Positions 44,961 through 56,632 are shown, counted from the stretch's first letter. The stretch: 64,000 nt of DNA from Zopfochytrium polystomum (GCA_025765615.1 JAIVFJ010000139.1:1-64000), one strand, 5' to 3'. Numbers and translations: made by a program. The notes: a model not told the origin generated them from the sequence alone.

Positions 44961-45470
44961 GTCGAGTTCCCATCAAAGGCTCTTCAAAGAAAGTCTCTTT
45001 TTTTTTTTATAATCGTCCCGCACCACAAAGATTGGCGACAAGATCGCCGATCAAGGTCGCATGTCGACTGTATACCACGCAAAGCAAGGAACCAAAGACG
45101 TCATTTACAAGCAGGACACGAGCTCAGTTTAAGGGAGAAGCGGCAACGAAAGCAGTTGCGTTTTCAAAAATCTTTTTGTTTTCATTTCTGCGAAAAACAC
45201 GTGAATGCATCTCATCCCTTCTCAATCTCAAAGGGATTGACAGATCCTCTTGAGTTGCTCTCTTTGAGCAGTTTGCAAGACTTCTTGGAGAAGGCAGAGT
45301 AACTAAACAGAAGCTAATCGATAGCGCATCATTTCTAGTGAGGATCGTTTACGGCACTTTTTGTACGACAATGCTGTTAGTGGAGAAGCTGCTGTGAGCC
45401 TGGTTCAATCCGTTACGCGGCTGTACACAAAACAGAAAATCTGTTCTGTTTGCTCTTTTGGAAATGCTCG

Positions 45471-45866
45471 TGACCGAGTGGCAGCGGGGATGCAAACGCT
45501 CTTTTCATATTTTCTTCTCTGGTCTACACGGGGACGGACGCCGCCGTCAAGGACGCGCTGAAAAAGATTGGACTCAAGCACAGCAAGAGCCAGGGCATCC
45601 CGGTGATTCGCGTCGAGAACAACGGGACGTTGGCGGGGGCGTACTCCGGTCAGGCGCCGCGAAACAGCGCGATGGACGCGCAAAGAGCGTATTGGCCCCA
45701 CCCAACCGCAAGCGACGCAGAACAGGTGATCAAAGGTAGTGGGCACAAAGTCAAAAAGAGAGTTCGATCGATCGAAAAGACAGGGACAAAAAGGGGAGGG
45801 AATTCAATAAGAATAGGGTCGATATGGCGGGGGTGGGGGAGGGGCGAGTGTTTGGGGTTTGGATGA
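45471..45866 (+). pseudogene. Coding-like fragment without a start codon
   Basis: An open frame without an ATG near its beginning reads TDAAVKDALKKIGLKHSKSQ, then GIPVIRVENNGTLAGAYSGQ and AYWPHPTASDAEQVIKG. The composition and helix-strand pattern look like a real domain. Neither flank offers an obvious exon to join. The family is unknown to me. It is best seen as a remnant of a gene whose other parts were lost. Confidence 0.35.
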
Positions 45867-45922
45867 TGAATGCGTTGCGGTTCCACCACAAGCAAGCTGC
45901 AAACAACAGTTTCAAGCTCGAA

Positions 45923-46916
45923 TCAAGCGGACGAAGTTGCGCAAATGAGCGGCATTTTGTCGGTCCACGTCACGTCAACGTAGACGCCGTAGCCCATCGT
46001 GAAGAGCGGGTAGCCCGAGTACGTGTCCGTGTTCCATGAGGAGATCCTAAGCGCAAACAGTGAGGAAACGGAAGACAAAGACGGGCGAGTTCAACACCCA
46101 ACGCGACGCGGGAGCAAAAAAAGAAAGCAAGCAAACCCTGACGACGCCTCACCATGCCTGGCCTTGCTTGGGTGCGCAAGTCGACACCAACCGCGAAATG
46201 ACGTCCTTGTTGGCGTCGTTCTTTGGGGCGAGCTTGTAGTACCCTTTCATGGTGGAGCAGTAGGTCTGGGCGTCGGTGAACGTGAGGATGAGCGGGTTGC
46301 CTGCGCCGTCGGTGGGGATGGCGTAGGGAGCCTGGGTGTCCTTCAGTGTGCACGCGGAGGAAGGCACGTTCCCGCCGCCGCCGCCTCCGCCGTTGCTGCA
46401 TGAGGACGACGAGGTAGAGATGGAAAAGGCCGGGCTCGAGTTGGCCGCGTTCTGGAGCGCCTCGGGGTTGCCGAGCTGGCTTGCGTACGAGACGACGGCG
46501 CGGAGGGTCAGGCCGGTGAAGCCCTTGACCTTGTCGGGGACGACGACGGACGACGACGTTTTTGCGGCGGAGATCGGGGTGGGGGGTACGGCGCCGAGTA
46601 CGAGGCCACGCGGGGTCTTTGAGATGCCGGTGGGGTCAACGGAGGGGTCCTGCGGGGGGCCCATGAAGAGGATGTAGAAGTAGGTGGGGTCTGACGCGTT
46701 CTGCGGGTTGGTGGTTGGGATGCGGGAGAGATCCAGATTGAAGGCGACCGAGTCGCCGACGCAGAACTGGTTCGAGGCTGGCTGGTTTGTGACAGTGATG
46801 GAGAGGTCGCCGGAGACGGGGATCGCGATCGCCGTGGCGGCGGAGAGCGCGACGGCGGCGACGAGGGAGGAGAGGAGGAGGGAGGGGACGGACGCGTAGC
46901 TGCTGCGGGACTTCAT
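45923..46916 (-). CDS. Secreted protein of unknown function (intact paralogue)
   Basis: Starts MKSRSSYASVPSLLLSSLVA with a signal peptide ending near AIAIPVSG. A beta-rich N-terminal domain (LSITVTNQPASNQFCVGDSV, QNASDPTYFYILFMGPPQDP) is followed by a Val-rich segment LTLRAVVSYASQLG. Then come a Ser/Gly-rich linker and a second domain with ACTLKDTQAPYAIPTDGAGN, FTDAQTYCSTMKGYYKLAPK and VSTCAPKQGQAW. A short last exon reads ISSWNTDTYSGYPLFTMGYG and ends ICATSSA. At least six Cys. The family is unknown to me. A TATA box lies 92 bases upstream. A decayed paralogue lies 1 kb away on the same strand. Confidence 0.7.
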
Positions 46917-47007
46917 GCTTGCTTGCTTGCTGGCAACAAAGTGGTGGGTTTGAGTGTGTTCGAGTTGTGTGTGTGCTGTCCCCGTTGTCACGAGCAGTGG
47001 GCGGGTC

Positions 47008-47015
47008 TTATAAAG
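47008..47015 (-). promoter_or_regulatory. TATA box of the secreted-protein gene
   Basis: Plus strand cttataaa gives TTTATAAG on the minus strand, 92 bases upstream of the ATG at 46916. Confidence 0.55.
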
Positions 47016-47049
47016 GGACGCGAGATGGTGGGTGGCCGGAGACAGTTGC

Positions 47050-47180
47050 GTGGCTGTGGAGGGAGAGAGACAGACAGCCAGACAGACAGACTGAGAGAGA
47101 GAGCGAGAGACAGAGAGAGCGAGAGAGACAGACAGACAGATACAGACAGAGAGCGAGGGAGACAGAGAGAGAGAGAGAGA
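47050..47180. repeat. GACA/GAGA-rich simple repeat
   Basis: Mixed GACA, GAGA and GAGCGAGA units upstream of the secreted-protein gene. Confidence 0.8.
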
Positions 47181-47910
47181 GGTCTATTGGAAATGTGGCT
47201 GGCTTGGAATTATTCCCGTCTTCACCACACCTTGTCACACTGTCTGTCACGAGGCGGTATGCTCCAGCGCTTTGCGAGCTCAGCCACCATGCCACGCACG
47301 CTTGTTTTTGTCAAGCCCCCGAGGGAGATCCCCGAGTTACGAGTGGCAAGGCTGCGAAGCGCGCTACTGCCGCTGCCTTGCTGCGTGATGCAAGAAAACG
47401 CCGCGGCGTCGAGGCGGTGTGGTGCAGCTGGGGCGGGCACCAGGCTTGCGCCCATCGACAAACATGACATCCAGACGGACGGACGGACGGACGGGCAAGG
47501 AAGCCAAATCACAGGGAGATCACGCATTAAAAGTACTTTGAGAGTGGTACTGCTTGGGAACGGCTTTTCTCTAACCCAGAGTGGAATTGTGATTGGAGAC
47601 CACTGCCTCACAGGCTCGTCGCTGTTTTGCCGTTTGGTGTGAATATGTCTGGCGCAGCACGGAACTTGAACAATCTCCGTCGAACGCTTCATCCGACGCA
47701 CTTTTTCAATTGCAACGTATCTTATGCTCGCATTCGAAACCAGAGAACTCACGCTTGACAATGGCAATATGTACATGTATTTGAATACCGCGAAAAGAGG
47801 AGGGAGGAAGAAAAGGCCCAAATCCCTCTCGGGTAATGATACAAAAAATATAACCATCTGGTGCTAAAGAACTAGAGCCAAGCTCAAATGCAGTTACCCG
47901 AAATGAATCA

Positions 47911-48513
47911 TCACACTGTCCAGCTCGTGGTACAGATGAACGGGAGCTTCTCAGTGTTGGTGACATCCACATAAACGTCGTAGCCTCACGTGAAGAGTGG
48001 CGCGCCCATGTACGAGTCCTTGTTCCACTAGGAGATCCTGTCAACAGAAAGAGTGAGTCAGATTTGAACCCCCGCAGCCTCACATGACAAACGAAAACAA
48101 CTTGCAACACCAAACATACCACGCCTTGTCCTGCTGCGGCAGCCCACACGACCCCGACGTGAGCGCGGCGACGGGAGTGCTTGTTGCAACGAGGTGTCGC
48201 GAACCCGCGTATGCCGTTCGAAATTCCCGTCGGGTCGACAGAGGGGTCCTGCGTGGGGCCAAAGAGCAGGACGTAAAAGTACGGCTGGTCCGAGGCGTTC
48301 TGCGGTTTGACGGTGGGACATTTGCGAGGTCGACTTTGAGGGCGACGGTGTCGTCGACGCAGAACTGGTTCGCGGCGGGGGGCGTTTACGACGGTGACGG
48401 CGACTTGGCCGGGCACGATGCTGTCGCCGTAATCTTGGAAGGCGTTGCCGGCGGAGGCGGGCGGCGTGGAGAGAGTTGTTGCAGCCGTCAGGAGAGGCAC
48501 GGAAGGACTTCAT
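47911..48513 (-). pseudogene. Decayed paralogue of the secreted protein at 45.9-46.9 kb
   Basis: The ATG at 48513 is followed by AFQDYGDSIVPGQVAVTVVN. A frame change then leads to ANQFCVDDTVALKVDLANVP and QNASDQPYFYVLLFGPTQDP, matching the intact copy almost residue for residue. The middle (about 80 codons, including the Ser/Gly linker and TYCSTMKGYY domain) is deleted. After CGLPQQDKAW and the intron, the last exon has two in-frame stops where the intact copy has Ser and Met (IS-stop-WN and LFT-stop-GY), then ends FICTTSWTV. A TATA-like sequence remains near 48615-48622. Confidence 0.8.
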
Positions 48514-49675
48514 TTTTTTTTTTTTTTTTTTGGTCGCTCTGGTGGGGTTCAGCCTGTAGGGGGGGAGGGAACGGATACGCTTGCTGCTGCTATGACTGGT
48601 CTGGAACCGCCATGGAAATTTATATGACCACTGGGAACAACTGAAGGTGCGGTAGCGACGGAGGTCCACCTGAACCTGAAATTGAGAGCGAGACCGCCAG
48701 ACAGACTGCAGGAACTGAAGCAGCGAAGGCAGCCAGCTGCGGAGGAAAGCCAAGCAACGTGCAGGTTGCGCCAGGTGCAGCCACAAAAGCTTGTATTCAC
48801 CTTCTCTCTCTCTCTCTCTCTCTTTCAGTGGAAAACTTCCCGATCCAATGTAGAGGCGCAGACCTACCGACTGACTGTTCCCCCTCAGCTGCTGTTCTGA
48901 CGATTCTTTCTCGCCTTGTGGCGGATCCAAATCGCGAGAAATCACAATAATTTTGCAGCAGCGGCCCGGTCGTACCTGCCAGACAGGGGGTGGTTGAGAA
49001 GCGCGATAGCTCGCCGCACACGTTTTGCGGTGGGCCGTGGAAAGGGGCATGTTGGAGCAAGGCAATGTGCATGGAGCAATACTCAGAATCACATGATACG
49101 TAGTTTTTCCCTTTTTTTTTTTTTTTTTTTTTCAATCCGCGCGGATTCCACTACGCTTCCCTAATATGGCATACACAAAATATTGGGGTGGTGATCGGGA
49201 CTCTGCAAAACGACAGGAAGAAGAAGCGCAATATTCATGCAGAGAACAGCTCGGGCTGAGCCTTGCATCAGCGGGTAGGCAGTTCAGGCGAGCGCGGACG
49301 AGTGCGGGGCTAGTTGGGGGGCCGCGCGATGTTTATATGTATTTCCTCAACCTAAACTGCAAGCAAGAGAGGTAATCGTTGGTAGCCAGTCTTGAATGTC
49401 TTGAACTTGCCGGACCTACTGCTTCTCGCCGCAATTTCAAATTTCAGTAACGAAACTACACGTTGAAGAATCCGAAAACGCTTCTCCTGGGAGCACATTC
49501 CTTGTTCACGTTCGAGCGTGTGCCGAAGTGCAGTTGTCTCGCACCAACCATTGCACTACAGGACTCGTTTGGAAAGCGCCATTCTTGCTGACTGGGGGGA
49601 TGATGTTCGGTTAAAGAATAGTCCGAGTGTCTGTCTTTCTCTCATGACTCGTTTTCTTCTCATTTTTCTGCCAGG

Positions 49676-49735
<60 letters not shown>

Positions 49736-50289
49736 GTGTGTGTGTGTGTGTGTGCGCGAGTTCTCTGTGTGTGCTGCCAGTCAATAATAACCGTCGCTGG
49801 CTCTGTCTCGGAATTTCATTATGTTTTTCCTTCCTTCCTTCTTTGGTCAGGCGGCGAGCCTGCCCGCTGGGACACAGTTCCGCAAGGGGGGAAGGACTCT
49901 CCGAACAACACACGGATTTGAAAAAATACAAAAAAAATAAAGAATAAAAAAGTGGACGCACCAAAAAACGAGAAAAAAAAATTAAAAAATTCTAATCATC
50001 AAAAAAAATCATCACCTCCATCAATCAAAAACGAAAATAAAAACAAAAAAAAAATAAAAGAACTCGCAAAACAAAACGAGAAGGCGCACAGCGAAAAAAA
50101 GAAAGAAAAAAAAAATAAAAACAAAAAACTATTTAACCCTGCAAAATACCTCCGAAACACCAGACCCAGGTCTGACCAAACGATTCCGAGCAAACGTCTG
50201 TTGCACCTCCTACTACCACGACCCCCACGACCACTACCACTACCACTGCTACTACCGCTGCTACTACCCGCCCCGCCCGCCCGCGCACC
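48514..50289. other. 1.8-kb spacer upstream of the transcription factor array
   Basis: Poly-T at about 48514-48531 and 49115-49132, a CT tract at about 48804-48824, a long TG tract (listed separately), and an A-rich block 49921-50140. Short frames only; no gene supported. The A-rich block directly precedes the first transcription factor gene. Confidence 0.5.
49677..49757. repeat. (TG)n microsatellite
   Basis: About 37 TG units with three interruptions (ta, ag, cg). Confidence 0.95.
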
Positions 50290-53200
50290 GTGACGTCGTT
50301 GTCTCCCGATCCCGAAATAATCATCGCTTCTGCTGCTGCGGGCGCAATGCTACCTGCCTCTGCCTCTGCCGCCGCCGCCGCCGAGGCTGCCTCGGCTTCG
50401 CACCACGACGACGACTTGTCGGACAACGACGAGCTTCAGGACACCTTCCTCGCCACCGCCCCCGCCGTCCGGGCCGCTGGCAAGCCTGCTCCTCCCGATG
50501 AGGCATTTGGCTTCCCAAAGATCCCGATCGCCGCCGCCGCCGCCGCCGCTCCCTCCGCCATCTGGCTGATCGACGGACTGCAGCACCCCGCACCCTCTAC
50601 CATCCCGCCGATGCGGCCGATCCCACCGATCCGCGCTTTCGAGCCTCAACTGCCGTCAGCCGCCCTGGACCTGCAGCAGCCACTGCAACAGCAACCGCTG
50701 CTGCTCAAGGACCCGCTGCCGTTCCAGCCCGCGCACTACAGTCTGCCCAGCACCGTAACCCAACGGCTGAGGACGGCCGACTGGGGCCGGCGATGGTGTG
50801 TGTGAATCAATCGCGGGGAACGATAGTCGCCTTCAACGTTACACAGGATCCTCGCTGACAATTTGCCCTTCCAAACACCACCACTAGGTCTTGCGAAAGC
50901 TGTCGAAATAGAAAACGAAAATGCGACGGCGTCCGCCCGCACTGCGGACGGTGCGTCAAGGACGGTCAGGCGTTTTCTTGCGTGTTTCTCGGCACAAAGC
51001 ACAAGGTAGACCCGGTCCTGGCGAGGCGGCACCAGCTCGCGGCTACGGCCTCAAAGACGGCTGCTAAGAACAGTGAACCAGGTGAAGAATCTTTTCTTCC
51101 AATTCTCCTCGGCCGAACATTTTTGCTCAAGGTTCTTTTCCCCCTACTTTCTTTCTTTCGTCAAAACAGAGGTAATACCACCAAACGGCCTCCGCATATC
51201 GTGGCCCATCACTGCCGACAAGCTCTTGGAGATGTTTACAAACGTCTCTCTCATCGGGCAAGCGTGCCCGAGGACGGCCCTCACAGCGGTGCAATCGTAC
51301 CCGAGCAGCCTGAAAGCCCGACCGGGCGCAGACGCGACCGAGCAAGACATTTTCATCGACGCGTATTTTCGGTTCGCAAAGCTGCAGGTTCAAGTAGTGC
51401 ACAGGCTGACGTTTTTGAAGAACCGGGAAAGGGCGCCCGCGTTTTTGCTGCAAGTGTCCCCACTCGATTGTGCTTTCTGCCGCAAGCATTAAAGGGTTCG
51501 GTTTTTTTTTTTCAATGCAGGGCGGCTATTTGCGCGCTGGGAGCAGCGGACGGGACATTTCGAGATCTGCCACAGCACGTCTTAAAGTACTACTATGAAT
51601 CCGCGAGATCTCAGGCGTTGGAGTGGATCGACTCGCCCTCTCTGGAAACGCTTCAAGCCTTGCTGATTCTCTCCCATCTTTCTTTTTGTTGAGTGTTGTT
51701 TGTTTGCCACAGTCTTTTGCATTCCTAGAAAGCGCTTGTCCCCCCACGCACTAACGACGAAATCAATCAAAACGTCTTCAGTCCTCGGAAAAGTAGCTGT
51801 TGGCCGCATGCTCCTGGGTTTCGCTTGCCGACTTGTAAGTAAGCCTCTTTCATTGATGTGTGAAAAACATCCATATCCCTAGATTTCAAACTAACTTGAA
51901 CATCCAGATCGAGTTCCTGCACGTGGACGTGGATCCCGACGACCTTCCGTACGAATTCACTCCAGTCGAAAAAGAAGAACGCCGCCGCTGCTGGTTCTTT
52001 GCGTACGTCCTAAACAGCTGTAAGTCCTACACTTTTGCAAAAACAAGCAAGTTGCGGATTTCTCTGACTCGTATCCCCCTTTTTTTTGTTTGCGCTGTCA
52101 AAAAGACACTTCCGTCGCAATGAACCGCCCCATCGGACTGCTGCTAAAGCAAAACTCGGTCAAACGCATTAGCCCCGACGTCCACTGGCTCTCCCAGGAC
52201 CCGCGCAGCGTGGACCGCCTGTCCCCGGCGCCACCCAACTCCCCGGTCGACGTGTTCCGCTCCGTCCTCGACATCCACCTCGCCATACTACAAACCCTCG
52301 CCGACACCACAACAACCACCGCCAAACGCGCCCCACCGCCGTCGCCGCCGTCGCCGCCGTTCCAGCAACCCACCGCGCCGGCCGCGCGCGCTCAGCAGCA
52401 GCGGGAATCCAGCGAGCGGCGGCTGGCGGCGTGGCTCGCGTCTGGCCCACCGCGCTGGGCGACGGAGCCGGCGGCGCTGGCTGCGGCGGTGGGCGCGGAC
52501 GCGGCGGCGGCGGCGGGAGAGGCGACGGGCCAGGCGGCGACGCCGATCCGGTGGCGGGTGTGCGCGTTCGGGATGGTCCACGGGTCGCGGCTTGCGCTCT
52601 CCGTCGACGCTTTGTTACGAATCCTCGCCCCGCGGCTGGTCCGCTTGCCACACACCCACCCTAAGCCCAGCGACGAGAGCGACGCGGTCGCCCTGCAGGC
52701 CGCGCTCGCGAGCGGCTGGACCGCGGCGACGGCCGTCTGCGCGGCGGCGGACACGCTCTACCGCTTCGACGTGCCGGTACCGGGCCTCTTTATCGTCCCG
52801 CTCGTCGCCGCCGCCGCGCTGATGACCCTCGCCTCTGTTCTGTGGAGTACACCCGCTCCGCCGGCCCTCGCGCCGCTCCTCGCCGCGCTCACACCGCCTC
52901 CTCCTCAACCCGCGGATCCCACCGGCGACGCCGAGTCACCATCGGCGGCCGCCGCGAGCCGGCACCGCGCGGCGCTGGGTGCGCTGCTGGAACGGCAGCG
53001 CGGCGAGATGCCCGTGCTCGGCGCGCTGCTGGCGCAGTTGCACGTCCCCGTCGACGGTGGCGGCGGCGCCGGCTTGTCGCCGGATGCTGCGGCGGCGGCG
53101 GCGTTGCCGTCGTCGCCGGCCGCATCGTTGTCGTCGTCGTCGGGGTCTTCGTCGACGGCGTCGCAGACGACGTGCATCGCGGCCGCGGTGGACGCGTGGA

Positions 53201-53580
53201 CGGCGACGCCGGAGCTGCGGGCGGGGCAGTCGACGCTGGCGCCGGTGCTGGCGCTGCATCGGCTCGCGGTACGTTTGGCCGGCGGCGTTGGGGATACTGC
53301 GGCGGCGGTGCTAGCGTCACCAGCCAGCGCGGGCGGTCCGCCGCTGGCCGCGGGGGGATCCGGTTTATGGCAAGCGGCGGCGGATGGTGGTGGCGGAGGT
53401 GGTGGTAGCGGCAGCGACAGCACGGAGACGGTGGGAAAGGTGGAGGAGGAAGGGGCCGGCGGCAGCGTCGGCGGGGGCGGCAGCGGCAGGGCGTCGACGG
53501 CGGCGGCGAGGGAGGACTGGGACAAGTGGGACGGCTTGTTTGCGGAGCTTCTTGGGGGCGACGGGGCGGGGAGGAGATGA
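50290..53580 (+). CDS. Zn2Cys6 transcription factor, array copy 1
   Basis: Exon 1 (50290-50795) is Ala/Pro/Gln-rich and acidic, ending GRRW. Exon 2 (50888-51081) carries the zinc cluster SCESCRNRKRKCDGVRPHCG, RCVKDGQAFSCVF (C-x2-C-x6-C-x6-C-x2-C-x8-C), then a linker KVDPVLARRHQL. The fungal regulatory middle-homology region follows: ITADKLLEMFTNVSLIG, ATEQDIFIDAYFRF, VVHRLTFLKNRERAPAFLL, AAICALGAADG, YYYESARSQALEWIDSPSLE, GRMLLGFACRL and DVDPDDLPYEFTPVEKEERR. The last exon (about 52108-53580) is long and Ala/Ser-rich, ending WDKWDGLFAELLGG. By family it is a nuclear, DNA-binding regulator. The donor after LLQ (51454) is one base out relative to copies 3 and 4. The start is uncertain. Confidence 0.8.
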
Positions 53581-53747
53581 AACGGCGGCGTTCGCAAATC
53601 TATTTACTTTGAAAAGTGGTGAATCTATCAACGACCAACGATTACCAGCCGCACATGGAGCTGGGGCTGTGGTTGGGCGGACTGGGTGACCCTGCTTCGG
53701 CCATTTCTTTCTCTTTCTCGTTCTCCCAATTTGCAATGGCGTCGTTG

Positions 53748-53787
<40 letters not shown>

Positions 53788-54126
53788 TTGTTGATCCTCA
53801 GTCCGACTGACAAAGCTTTCTCTGGCAGCCGTCCAACTCCTTTCACGCCGGAGTTCGACTCCGGAGAACAAACGAAACTCAGAAAGTCAGGGAGTTGGCT
53901 TCGGCTAAACGGGTTTGGTTTAGCCTACAATCAATTTCTGTTGTGTTTGCGCGCTAACAATGCACTCAGGCATTGCCTCTGGAATCAAACACCTTGGCAA
54001 CAAAGAAGAGAAAAGAAAAGAAAACAATAAAAGAAAAAGAGAAAGGAAAAAAAAAAAAGAAAAAGAGAAAAAAAAAAGGAGAACAAGATTAGGGGACTTT
54101 CTTCTCCAAGGCGAAAATCCCTCTCG
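53581..54126. other. Spacer between array copies 1 and 2
   Basis: Contains a 37-nt poly-T and an A/G-rich stretch (about 54000-54090). No gene supported, although the reading frame of copy 2 upstream of 54393 is unresolved. Confidence 0.5.
53750..53786. repeat. Poly-T homopolymer (37 nt)
   Basis: Uninterrupted T run downstream of array copy 1. Confidence 0.9.
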
Positions 54127-55290
54127 ATGCAAGACGCGACCACCGCACGCGGCAAAAGGGACGCTGCCGCCGCCGCCGCCGTCGACCTCGATCATCAAGA
54201 CGGCGCCCTCTGCCTCGCAACTTCTCCGTACAACGTTGGCCTTTCACACTTTCAGTACCAGCAGCACCAGCACTACCGCCGACGATCACACTCCATTTCC
54301 ACGCTCCACTCTCCAGCTGGCTCGACCCTGCCGCTCCAGCGTCCTCCACGGGCCTCTTCCGGCCGCTGGCCCCCGCACATGCAGAACAACAGTTGCAACC
54401 GCTGATGGAGGACGAGCCGCCTTCTGAGCATGGGCACCACAGCAGCCCCTCCCGAACGGGGAAGCAGCGGTCGAGGCCGGTCGATTGGGAACGGCGATGG
54501 TGGGTTTGGGCTTGCCAAGTCGCGAGAAGGCGGCAGCTACCGCAACTGAAACCAACCTTCCCCCCGCCGGGGGCCTTCTTCCTTCTCCCCACGAAACAAC
54601 ACAGGTCCTGCGAAAGCTGCCGAAAACGGAAGCGAAAGTGCGACAGGGTCCGCCCGCACTGCAGCCGCTGCGTCAAGGACAGGCAAGCCCTGACGTGCGT
54701 GTATCTGGGCATAAAGCACAAGGTGGATCCGATTCTGGCGAGGCAGCACCAACTCGCCGGCGCAGCCAATATGGCGGCAGCTTCCTACTGCGGATCAGGT
54801 GAGAGTCCCTCCCTCGGACCCAAATTCACGCCCTTCCCTTCCGCCCCGCTGACCCACTCACTCAAAGTGCTCCAACCAGTCGGCCCAGACCCCGCCCGTT
54901 CTCCCGACCGAAAAGCGCCGAGCAGCTACCGCATGTCGTGGACCGCCGACAAGCTGACCGAGATGTTTTCGAGCGTCTCGCTGATAGGCCCGAAGGAGCC
55001 GTTCCCGGTGAGCCAGGCGTACCCGACCACTGGCTGCACGACCCGCGCAGACCCGCCGGAGCGGGACATTTTCATCCATGCGTACTTTCGGTCGAGGGGG
55101 CTGAAGATTCAAGTGGTGCACAGGCAGACGTTCTTGAGGAACAGGGACAAGGCGCCGGCTTTTTTGCTATGCGTGAGAGTGGACCCCTGTGGGGCGAATT
55201 GCCATTTGTTGGATTTCCTTACGACGGTTTAATATCTCAATGTAGTTATTCTTTTTACTTTAGGGCTGCGATCTGCCCGCTTGGCGCTAG
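54127..55290 (+). pseudogene. Zn2Cys6 transcription factor, array copy 2 (truncated)
   Basis: The N-terminal exon is unclear: the frame that joins the zinc cluster reads LAPAHAEQQLQPLMEDEPPS (start possibly 54405) and ends WERRW at 54499. The zinc-cluster exon 54605-54798 is intact: SCESCRKRKRKCDRVRPHCS, RCVKDRQALTCVY, KVDPILARQHQL. The next exon (54868 to about 55171) gives MSWTADKLTEMFSSVSLIGP, RDIFIHAYFRSRGLKIQVVH and RNRDKAPAFLLC. Then AAICPLGASD begins the following exon, but identity to the other copies ends at about 55290. The second half (fungal TF core, DPDDLP region and C-terminal exon) is gone. A DNA-binding-only protein could still be made; function is unknown. Confidence 0.7.
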
Positions 55291-55530
55291 CGACAGGTGC
55301 CGTACGACGTTGCCGCCGCCTCCTCGTCCTCCTTTGAGGCAGCTCCCACCCCAGTGGCTGCGGCCGCAGCGTCTGAGTCGTCCAATATTGACGGTGTCGC
55401 GACGGGAGAGGCACACTGGGGCTACTTGGGTTGGTCTCTCGTCGCTTCTCGGCGACGGGGACGCGTCTCCCGCCGGACGTAGAGACCTCCATCAGTGAGA
55501 ACGAGAGCGCACAGGAGGCCGTGGCAGGAC
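55291..55530 (+). pseudogene. Remnant of the small secreted protein gene fused to truncated array copy 2
   Basis: From the breakpoint the sequence matches the small secreted protein gene at 59.7-60.0 kb: VPYDVAAASSSSFEAAP versus VPHDAAASSTSSETAH, then ATGEAHWGYLGWSLV versus PTGETYWVELGRSLI. DNA similarity continues past the stop through agagacctcc.tcag to a shared ccagttcaaag-like 3' segment. The signal peptide and first exon part are missing. Confidence 0.7.
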
Positions 55531-56201
55531 GCGACGTGGCGGAGTGTCTGTATAAAATCCAGTTCAAAGCTGAGTGTTTATTGGATTGAGAGGGGAATGA
55601 TCTCTTATGGCCGCATCGGCTTGTTCTTCAGCTGGCTTACTTGAACATCCACTCATGACTGTGACTGCGAGCGGACGGCGAGTGTATTTGGACCGTCACT
55701 TCTTTGCCTTCTGCGTCCCAACTACATGCAAATGCTAAATAGCAGTTCTTGTCACCGAGCATTCTTGATACCAAAATTACGTCTACAAGAATGTAGAATT
55801 GGCTATTTATTTGAAGCCCCAATGCAAGACAATCTTGTAACTTGTCTCACTGGGTCCTACTGTTGAGAGTTGTCATCACAGAACAAACACTGCTATTCCA
55901 TTCATCCGAAATTCCGCCAACTTCGGCTCAACGCCCACCGCCCAGCACCCACCCACCACATTGACCCCAGCACAAGGAGAAAGAACGTAGACCAGCGCCG
56001 CCAGAGGGATGTCGACATCGCCAGAAGATGCCTTAAAATCCTCACCACAACGCTTATCCAGCGCCAGTTGAAGGGGAAAGCCAGGTCGATCGCGGGTGCG
56101 CAGCGAAGTCCAAACTGGAATTTTCGGGCGAAAGGAACTTGTGGAAGGTGAGCCTAAATATAGTGTGTTCCGTTGTATATATATATAGTTGTGGCATTGC
56201 T
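55531..56201. other. Spacer between array copies 2 and 3
   Basis: Downstream flank of the fusion, then unassigned sequence. A minus-strand frame at 55876-56337 is open but has no recognisable domain. A (TA)n run lies near 56175-56187. Confidence 0.4.
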
Positions 56202-56215
56202 GGGTCACGTGAATT
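56202..56215 (+). promoter_or_regulatory. Shared promoter element of array copy 3 (contains CACGTG)
   Basis: GGGTCACGTGAATT, followed closely by tcggcgat, lies about 155 bases upstream of the copy 3 ATG. The same 14-mer occurs upstream of copy 4. Confidence 0.55.
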
Positions 56216-56369
56216 GTCGGCGATCGGAGAGTGTTGCGTGCCAAGGAAACCAAGTCTTTGGCACCGCCCTTTCGCTCGCTCGCTCGCCTCTCTGCCTTCT
56301 TGCTTTGGTGGCGGAGCCAGCCGCTCAGTCTTCTCACCTCACGCCACCCACACGATCGCCTTGAAGGCG

Positions 56370-56632
56370 ATGGATTCGTCAGCGATCAGCGCCGCCGCCG
56401 TTCCCGTCTCACAGTGCCCCGCCACACAGGCAGCCGCCACGGATGCTGAAGCCGTCAACGCAGAGCCCCCCGCTTCACAAGGGCGTGAGCCGCACGCGGG
56501 CGATCGGCGCCTGCTTGGAGATCGGGAGTCCCCGCGTGTTGAACTCAGGAGGCGATGGTTGGTTGTGACGAAGCTGACAATCCCATCCTTTCTCTTCGAT
56601 TGGCCAGTCCCTAATAATCACTCCCACCCTCC

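Noticed and set aside
52905..53597. Long minus-strand frames across array copy 1
   Set aside because: Antisense shadows of the Ala/Ser/Gly-rich last exon of the transcription factor gene.
55876..56337. 153-codon minus-strand frame between array copies 2 and 3
   Set aside because: No homologous frame in the equivalent interval before copy 4, no domain and no splice support.
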